Positions 58,888-64,000 of a stretch of DNA of 64,000 nt are shown piece by piece. How positions within the stretch are numbered: the first letter of the stretch is position 1; every line of letters begins with the position of its first letter. A program made the position numbers and the translations under genes. This DNA comes from Croceibacterium aestuarii (GTDB lineage Bacteria; Pseudomonadota; Alphaproteobacteria; Sphingomonadales; Sphingomonadaceae), in NCBI RefSeq assembly GCF_030657335.1, contig NZ_CP131039.1, positions 3,054,501-3,118,500 on the forward strand, read 5' to 3'. Below the pieces are notes generated by a model. The model did no database searches, was not told where the DNA came from, and saw nothing but the letters and a program-made list of their open reading frames with translations.

Positions 58888-59757
58888 ATGCCGATAACCA
58901 GTTTCGAAGGAAAGATCGCCTTCATCACCGGCGGCGCCAGCGGAATCGGCCTCGGCATCGCCAAGGTGCTGGTCGAGCGCGGCGCGCAGGTCGTGCTGGC
59001 CGACCTCAGGCAAGACCACATCGACGATGCGCTGGCCGAATTCGCCGGCGGCGGGCGCTCCAATGCGGTCAGCGCGCTGCAGCTCGACGTGACGAGCCGC
59101 GAGAAGTACCGCGAGGCGGCGCAGAAGATGCTCGACGATTTCGGCGGCATCGACATCCTGGTCAACAACGCCGGCGTCGGGCCGGAAGGCCCCATCCTCG
59201 AGGCAACCTACGCCGACTACGACTTCGGTTTCGGGGTCAACGTCGGAGGGGTGATCAACGGCTTCGTCGAGTTCCTGCCACAGATGATCGCGCACGGCCG
59301 CGGCGGGCATATCGTCTCGACCGCGAGCCTTGCCGCCGAAGTCGTCATGCCGAGCCACATGGCGATCTACGCCGCCAGCAAGGCCGCCGTGTGCCATTAC
59401 TGCGAGAGCGTGAAGGCGGAGCTGGCGACCAAGGACATCGGGGTCTCGATCCTGCTGCCCGGCCCGGTGAAGAGCAGGATCCACGAGACCCAGCAGAACC
59501 GCCCCGAGCACCTGCGCGCTGGCAGCGGCTATGTCGCCAGCGAGGCCAAGCTGCAGCGCCGGATCGTCGGCGACAACTGGATGGAGCCGGAGGACGCCGG
59601 GCGACTGGTGGCCGACGGCATCCTCGCCAACCAGACCTACATCGTCACCCACGGCTTCTACAAGGATGCCATGCGGGCACGCTGCGAAGCGGTCCTGGGC
59701 GCGACACCGGACACGAAGGAAGAAGCGCCCGACTTCGGGCAGTTCAGGGATGAATAG
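58888..59757 (+). CDS. short-chain dehydrogenase/reductase
   Basis: 289 residues; AGAGGAG precedes the ATG at 58888. Complete SDR motifs: TGGASGIGLG, ADLRQD (NAD-type acidic residue after beta-2), NNAG, Ser in VSTASLAAE, and YAASK. A C-terminal extension beyond about 250 contains the PEDAGR and SDR-typical loops plus a non-standard tail. Oxidises or reduces a hydroxyl/keto substrate. Followed after the repeat by a second SDR and an AAHS transporter, which suggests an aromatic or terpenoid catabolic group. Confidence 0.9.
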   Translation: MPITSFEGKIAFITGGASGIGLGIAKVLVERGAQVVLADLRQDHIDDALAEFAGGGRSNAVSALQLDVTSREKYREAAQKMLDDFGGIDILVNNAGVGPEGPILEATYADYDFGFGVNVGGVINGFVEFLPQMIAHGRGGHIVSTASLAAEVVMPSHMAIYAASKAAVCHYCESVKAELATKDIGVSILLPGPVKSRIHETQQNRPEHLRAGSGYVASEAKLQRRIVGDNWMEPEDAGRLVADGILANQTYIVTHGFYKDAMRARCEAVLGATPDTKEEAPDFGQFRDE

Positions 59758-59889
59758 TCCTCCCCGGCACGGGGAGGGAAACCATGTGAAACATGGTGGA
59801 GGGGGACTGCCCCATGCGCCGCGCCAGGAGGAGAATCCCCTCCCCCACGCCGCTGCGCGTCGCGGTCCCCCTCCCCATTCTGGGGAGGA
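59758..59889. repeat. palindromic repeat element between two SDR genes
   Basis: The element is framed by TCCTCCCCGGCACGGGGAGG (59758-59777) and CCCTCCCCATTCTGGGGAGG (59869-59888), each a hairpin, with an inner ACCATGTGAAACATGGT hairpin and CT-rich/GA-rich tracts that pair across the element. This GGGGAGG-type repeat is common between sphingomonad genes. It starts at the base after the first SDR stop, and its right arm supplies the Shine-Dalgarno of the second SDR. Confidence 0.7.
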
Positions 59890-59895
59890 ATTCCA

Positions 59896-60846
59896 ATGCA
59901 GGATCTGACGGGCAAAGTCGCCTTCATCACCGGCGGTGCCAGCGGCATCGGCCTTGGCATGGCGCGCGCGTTTCTCGACGAGGGGATGAAGGTCAGCCTT
60001 GCCGACTGGAGCGACGATCACATCGCCAAGGCGAAGGAACAGCTCGCCGGCAACAACGCGGTGCATTTCGTCAAGGCCAACGTGGCCGATCGCGACAGCT
60101 TACGCGCCGCTGTCGATGAGACGCTCGAGGCGTTCGGCAAGATCCACGTGCTGTGCAACAACGCCGGGGTTAACGGCGGCGGCACCGCGGCAAGCCCCGA
60201 CTTCGACGATTTCGACCGGGCGATGGCGGTCAACCTCGGCGGGGTGGTCAACGGCACCAAGATCGTCGTGCCGATCATCCGCGAACAGGGCGAAGGCGGC
60301 CACGTGGTCAACACCAGCTCGATGGCCGGCGTCGTCCCCCTGCCCGGCCTCGCCGCCTATTCGACCGCCAAGTACGCCGTGCGCGGCTTTTCCGAAAGCC
60401 TGCGCATCCAGCTCGCCGAGAAGGGTATCGGCGTCTCGTGCCTATTCCCCGGCGCAACCCGCACCGCGCTCGTGCCGCTGCCCGAGGACGATCCCGAGCA
60501 CATCAAGGAAGAAGGCGCACCGCAGTTCCTGAAGGACCTGTGGGACGCGATGCGCGCGGCGATCGATCCCTACGACACCGGCAAGGCAGTGGTCGAGGCG
60601 ATCAAGGAGAACCGCTTCTACATCTTCACCAACAACGAATTCCTCGAAGAGGTGAAGGAGCGCCACCGCGAGATCGAGACCGCCTTCCCGCAGGAAAAGG
60701 CGCCACCCGGACGGCTCAAATTCGAAGGCATGCGCTGGGAGATGACCCGCAACCTGATGGCCCCCGGAAACCGTCCCGTACCGACCGAGAACAAGGAGGA
60801 CATGGCGCTCGACCTCGGCTCGAAGTCACCCGCCGGCGGACAATGA
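59896..60846 (+). CDS. short-chain dehydrogenase/reductase
   Basis: 316 residues. TGGASGIGLG, ADWSDD (NAD-type), NNAG, Ser in VNTSSMAGV, YSTAK. The C-terminal part (KENRFYIFTNNEFLEEVKERH) is longer than in a classical SDR and is typical of a sphingomonad SDR subgroup. The GGGGAGGAATTCC just before the ATG comes from the repeat element. Probably acts with the upstream SDR and the downstream AAHS transporter. Confidence 0.9.
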   Translation: MQDLTGKVAFITGGASGIGLGMARAFLDEGMKVSLADWSDDHIAKAKEQLAGNNAVHFVKANVADRDSLRAAVDETLEAFGKIHVLCNNAGVNGGGTAASPDFDDFDRAMAVNLGGVVNGTKIVVPIIREQGEGGHVVNTSSMAGVVPLPGLAAYSTAKYAVRGFSESLRIQLAEKGIGVSCLFPGATRTALVPLPEDDPEHIKEEGAPQFLKDLWDAMRAAIDPYDTGKAVVEAIKENRFYIFTNNEFLEEVKERHREIETAFPQEKAPPGRLKFEGMRWEMTRNLMAPGNRPVPTENKEDMALDLGSKSPAGGQ

Positions 60847-60909
60847 TTGCAAGTCGCTGGTCTTTTTGAGTCCGGCAAGCAATGATGGCGACGGGATAGG
60901 GAGAATCCG

Positions 60910-62250
60910 ATGGCCACCACCTTCAGCGCAGCGATCTCGCGCCAGCAGCTCAAGACTTTTTCGATCCTGACGTTCGCGATCTGCATGCTGGTGCTCGTCG
61001 CCGACGGGATGGACGCGCAGCTGCTCGGCATTGTCGCGCCGGTGGTGATCGACGAGTTCGGTGTCGACCGCGGAACCTTCGGCATCGCCATGAGCTCGGC
61101 GCTGGTCGGCTTCGGGCTTGGCTCGTGGGGCGGCGGCTGGCTGGGCGACATGGTCGGGCGGCGCTGGTCGCTGGCCCTCGCCTCACTGGTCTTCGCGCTC
61201 GGCACGGTGGGCGCGAGCACGTCCGACGACGTCTGGATCATGGCGGCCTGGCGGCTGGTCAGCGGGCTCGGGTTCGGCTCTGCCTATGCCAACGCCATCG
61301 CGCTCGCAGGCGAGTGGTTACCCGACAAATGGCGCTCGGTCGGGGTCACCACCCTCTCGGTCGGCACACCCGCCGGGGGCCTCGTGGTCGCCTCGCTCGC
61401 CCCGACGCTGCTCGACGCCTACGGCTGGCGCGGAACCTTCGTCGCGGTGGGTATCGCAACGCTGATCGTCGTGGTGCTGATCGTCGCCATCTTGCGCGAC
61501 AGCCCCTCGTTCCTGCTCGCGCGGGGCAAACCCGATGCCGCCCGAATCGCGGCGCGAAAGGTCCTCGACCAGGATGTCGAGTTCGTGACCGAACGACACA
61601 TGACCGACACCGAGGCCGGCGCGATCGGCGTGCTCGATGCCAGCAACTTCCGCCTCAACCTGGGGATCGGTATCGCCTTTGCGGCGGCCACGATGGTTGC
61701 CTACGGAATGCTCAACTGGGGCACGACCTTCCTCACCGCCAAGGGCATGACGCTCGATGCCGCCTCCTACACCGTGGCGGTCGGCGGGATCACCTCGATG
61801 ATCGCCTCGATCGCCGTCGGCCTGGTGATCCAGCGGCTCGGCTCGCGCCGGGTCGTCGCCGCGCTGAGCGGCAGCCTGTTCGTCACTCTGGTGGTCTTCA
61901 CGGTCGTTCTCGAAAGGCTCTCCGGGCCCCCCAGCGCCTCCGAGCAAACGCTGGTTATCGTGCTCTACGGTCTTTCGGCTGCACTGTTCAGCGGCGCCAT
62001 CGCCAGCTTCTACGCGCTGATGACTCACGGCTATCCCGCCTCGTGTCGCTCGGCCGGGATCGGTTTCGGCATCTTCGTCGGCCGGGTCGGCGCGATAGCC
62101 GCCACCGGGCTCGGGGGCTGGCTGATCGACCTGGGGGGCGGCAGTCTGCTGCCCTTCTTCGCCGTGCTTTGCGTCGGCGCCCTGCTGATATCGGCCGCGG
62201 CCATCATCAACGACCGCCACGTACCGCCGGCGGTCGCCGCAAAGGAATAG
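60910..62250 (+). CDS. MFS transporter, aromatic acid:H+ symporter (AAHS)-like
   Basis: 446 residues with 12 predicted TM segments. DGMDAQLLG (about 33-41) is the AAHS D-G-x-D motif in TM1. GGGWLGDMVGRRW is the loop 2-3 signature, GWRGTFVAVG and PPSASEQTLV mark the central region, and FGIFVGRVGAIAATGLGGWL is in the second half. AAHS proteins take up aromatic acids such as 4-hydroxybenzoate or vanillate with protons. It closes the SDR-SDR-transporter group. Confidence 0.87.
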   Translation: MATTFSAAISRQQLKTFSILTFAICMLVLVADGMDAQLLGIVAPVVIDEFGVDRGTFGIAMSSALVGFGLGSWGGGWLGDMVGRRWSLALASLVFALGTVGASTSDDVWIMAAWRLVSGLGFGSAYANAIALAGEWLPDKWRSVGVTTLSVGTPAGGLVVASLAPTLLDAYGWRGTFVAVGIATLIVVVLIVAILRDSPSFLLARGKPDAARIAARKVLDQDVEFVTERHMTDTEAGAIGVLDASNFRLNLGIGIAFAAATMVAYGMLNWGTTFLTAKGMTLDAASYTVAVGGITSMIASIAVGLVIQRLGSRRVVAALSGSLFVTLVVFTVVLERLSGPPSASEQTLVIVLYGLSAALFSGAIASFYALMTHGYPASCRSAGIGFGIFVGRVGAIAATGLGGWLIDLGGGSLLPFFAVLCVGALLISAAAIINDRHVPPAVAAKE

Positions 62251-62425
62251 GAATCCGGCGGACCGGACCTCGCAAGGGCGGCGCCTCGGACGGGTCCAGC
62301 GCTGCAGCGGATCGGCCGTCGAGCCGATCTGAAACTAGTATTCGCGCCGCCCCAAAATTAGGATTTTGTTAACCATTTTACCTGACGTTGCTGTTTGCGC
62401 AGCAGAGCGCGGGATTTTCTTAGCA

Positions 62426-62725
62426 ATGGACGAGCTGGGGCAAGTTGCCGGTGTGTCGGCCAGGCAGGTCGAACACGTGGCCCGCCGGTTGTTGAACAGC
62501 TGGCCGGACACCGTCGACCTGCGCCCGTCGGACCTGGAAATGGACGAGATCCACCGCGCTTTCCTGCAACTGATGACAGGGCTCCAGGACCGCGGCTGGA
62601 TGATGTACGAAGCGCTTCTTGTGGGCGCCGGCCCAGAGCCGCGGGTGCTGGACGCTGTGCTCACTGCCAAGGGCCGGGTCGCGCTCGGCGGGCTCGACCG
62701 ATCGCCGTCCGGCGCGGCAGGCTAG
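62426..62725 (+). CDS. hypothetical small protein
   Basis: 99 residues from ATG 62426; an upstream TTG (62366) extends into AT-rich, non-coding-looking DNA. Sequence MDELGQVAGVSARQVEHVARR suggests a helical, possibly HTH-like N-terminus, then an amphipathic central helix (MDEIHRAFLQLMTGLQ) and a Gly-rich tail. No family recognised. Its TAG shares the CTAG palindrome at 62722-62725 with the convergent GAF gene. The AT-rich promoter region upstream (62335-62390) supports independent expression. Confidence 0.5.
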   Translation: MDELGQVAGVSARQVEHVARRLLNSWPDTVDLRPSDLEMDEIHRAFLQLMTGLQDRGWMMYEALLVGAGPEPRVLDAVLTAKGRVALGGLDRSPSGAAG

Positions 62726-63189
62726 ATTGGCCTGGCGCGCTGACCGGCGGGCTCTGCCGGCGGCTCGATAACGTCCCGCACCAGCCGCGCGAAGAGCTTC
62801 AGGGTTTCCAGCGCGTCGTCTCCCAGCTCGCGCTCGCGAGCGTCAAGGGCCGCCAGGGTTCCATATACCGCACCGTCGCTGGTCCGCAGCGGAACTCCGG
62901 CATAGAATGGGAGCCCTAGATCGCCGGCGGCGACGGGATCCGCCAAAAGGTGCGCGTCGTCGCCAGCGACCGCAGCGCCGGGCCAGACGCCGTCGTCGGG
63001 GCCGGCCACCGCTGCCATCCGCTCCGCGCCCGGGCGCTGCTCGCCGGGAATGCTGATGACCGCGGCCTGACAGCCCATGGCGCGGCGAACCAGCTCGGCG
63101 AGCGTCCCGAGAGCACGGGCGCGCCGCGCCGCAGGCGATTCCGGGGCCGCCAGAGTCGCGGTCTTCTCGGCTTGGTTGTCCCGGCTCAC
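62722..63189 (-). CDS. GAF-domain protein
   Basis: 155 residues from GTG 63189. A single GAF domain: LAELVRRAMGCQAAVISI, DLGLPFYAGVPLRTSDGAVYGTLAALD (cited in parts) and DDALETLKLFARLVRDVIE. The form resembles stand-alone GAF proteins of sphingomonads. It could sense a small ligand or redox signal; no partner kinase is adjacent. A longer upstream frame lacks family similarity. It lies about 300 bases from the LuxR-type gene, divergently. Confidence 0.75.
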   Translation of the reverse strand: MSRDNQAEKTATLAAPESPAARRARALGTLAELVRRAMGCQAAVISIPGEQRPGAERMAAVAGPDDGVWPGAAVAGDDAHLLADPVAAGDLGLPFYAGVPLRTSDGAVYGTLAALDARERELGDDALETLKLFARLVRDVIEPPAEPAGQRARPI

Positions 63190-63488
63190 TTTGCTCGGCG
63201 TCCATCTATTTGCTTGGCCAAGTCTGGCCTCGGTGCCGCGGATATATCTGCGAGCGGTTAACGGAGCTTTTACATAGATTCGCGCGGCGCGCATGTCCCG
63301 CAGCTGCGTGACAGGCAATTCCTCGGCCGCTCTCGTAAGAAAGTCACCGCACCTCCCGCCGGGCGCGTTCGAGCGCGTTTGCCGGCGCGAGGGCTTGCGT
63401 GCCCGGCGTAGGAGTGGCACGAGTTCCGAAACGACAGAGAATGCAGGGTTTTTCGCCCGGAGTCCGGGCGTCGGGCCGGAAGTACGCC

Positions 63489-64000
63489 ATGTCGGAGAAG
63501 CAGCAAGATTTCAGTAGCCTGCTGAGCAAGATCGCTACGTCGCAGGATGTTGCGGCTCTGCGCGACGCCACTGTCGCCGTGGTTTCCTATCTCGGCATCG
63601 CCAAGGGCTATTTCGTGACTCCGCCCAAAGCCGACCCGCGCGCCGGCCGGATTGTCGTCACTCTGGACCTTCCCGCTACCTGGACCCGCCATTATCGCGG
63701 CTGTCTGTACAGTTTCGATCCCGTGCCGGCCCTGGCGATGGCACGTGCGGGACCGTTCGTCTGGCCCGAGGATATCGATCCGGACGTGTGGAGCGAGCGC
63801 GATCGACGCTTTCTAAAACTGGCAGGCCGCTATGGTCTCGGCCGCGGCATTGGCACCGTGTGCTATGGGCCCCACGGTCGCTGCGGGTTCCTGGGGCTGA
63901 TCCTCGCACCGGACGCGCCGCGGCCCGACGAGCAGGTACTGTTGCGGATCAATTCGATGGGCCAAATCGCGTTCCAGCACTATTGCAGCCTGGTCAGGAG
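63489..64000 (+). CDS. LuxR-type regulator, autoinducer-binding N-terminal part (3' truncated by window)
   Basis: The open frame from ATG 63489 (GGAAG 6 bases upstream) runs 170 codons to the window end without a stop. It matches the autoinducer-binding domain of LuxR proteins: SYLGIAKGYFV, LPATWTRHYRGCLYSFDPV, FVWPEDI, YGLGRGIG and CGFLGLIL. The DNA-binding domain lies beyond the window. No luxI-type synthase is visible in this window, so it may be an orphan (solo) or paired with a gene to the right. Confidence 0.75.
   Translation, partial: MSEKQQDFSSLLSKIATSQDVAALRDATVAVVSYLGIAKGYFVTPPKADPRAGRIVVTLDLPATWTRHYRGCLYSFDPVPALAMARAGPFVWPEDIDPDVWSERDRRFLKLAGRYGLGRGIGTVCYGPHGRCGFLGLILAPDAPRPDEQVLLRINSMGQIAFQHYCSLVR

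Noticed and set aside
1-64000. CRISPR arrays, prophage genes, insertion sequences
   Set aside because: I found no regularly spaced short repeats, no phage structural genes and no transposase. The only repeats are REP-like palindromes and short operator-sized motifs.

Overview
This is a GC-rich alphaproteobacterial chromosome segment, most likely from Sphingomonadales (Novosphingobium/Erythrobacter-like). The evidence is two TonB-dependent receptors, a CrtZ-type carotene hydroxylase, PilZ and DUF1134 (EipA-type) proteins, many SnoaL/NTF2-like proteins, and palindromic intergenic repeats of the kind scattered through sphingomonad genomes. No phage, transposase, integrase or CRISPR array is visible.

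Layout. 0-6.4 kb: a PilZ protein, an esterase, a dicarboxylate symporter and a LigW-type amidohydrolase/decarboxylase on the minus strand, then two secreted proteins of unknown role. 6.4-13.5 kb: an AraC regulator followed by an unusual same-strand set: a split PEP-synthase-like phosphotransferase (catalytic-His protein plus ATP-binding protein, the architecture of phenylphosphate synthase), a biotin carboxyl carrier protein, a biotin-dependent carboxyltransferase with an altered acceptor site, and a HAD phosphatase. Together they look like a phosphorylate-carboxylate-dephosphorylate pathway for an unknown phenolic or enolic substrate. This is my best candidate for an undescribed system. 13.5-17.9 kb: a GH3 glycosidase lipoprotein divergent from a LacI regulator and an MFS transporter.

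18-52.3 kb: a large catabolic island built from repeated parts: two three-domain SnoaL-like exported proteins with homologous leader DNA, two related TonB receptors, three BNR/Asp-box propeller proteins, three related amidohydrolases (two with Tat signals), two IclR regulators, AraC, an MFS permease, a DUF6282 hydrolase, a DUF1330 protein, SDR, an iron alcohol dehydrogenase/SnoaL/aldehyde dehydrogenase/BKACE operon, a cupin, an HpcH/HpaI aldolase and a lipoprotein alpha/beta hydrolase. The same 13-base palindromic core occurs in front of an IclR gene and in front of the AraC gene, so the island may be one regulon. It ends at a tRNA-Ser(GCT) gene.

52.5-64 kb: mostly housekeeping genes (DUF1134 protein, aromatic aminotransferase, GNAT, RES-domain protein, crtZ, leuC, GFA protein), then two SDRs separated by a palindromic repeat, an AAHS-type aromatic acid transporter, a GAF protein and the start of a LuxR-type regulator. 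Gene functions are family-level readings from the translated sequence; substrates are inferred.
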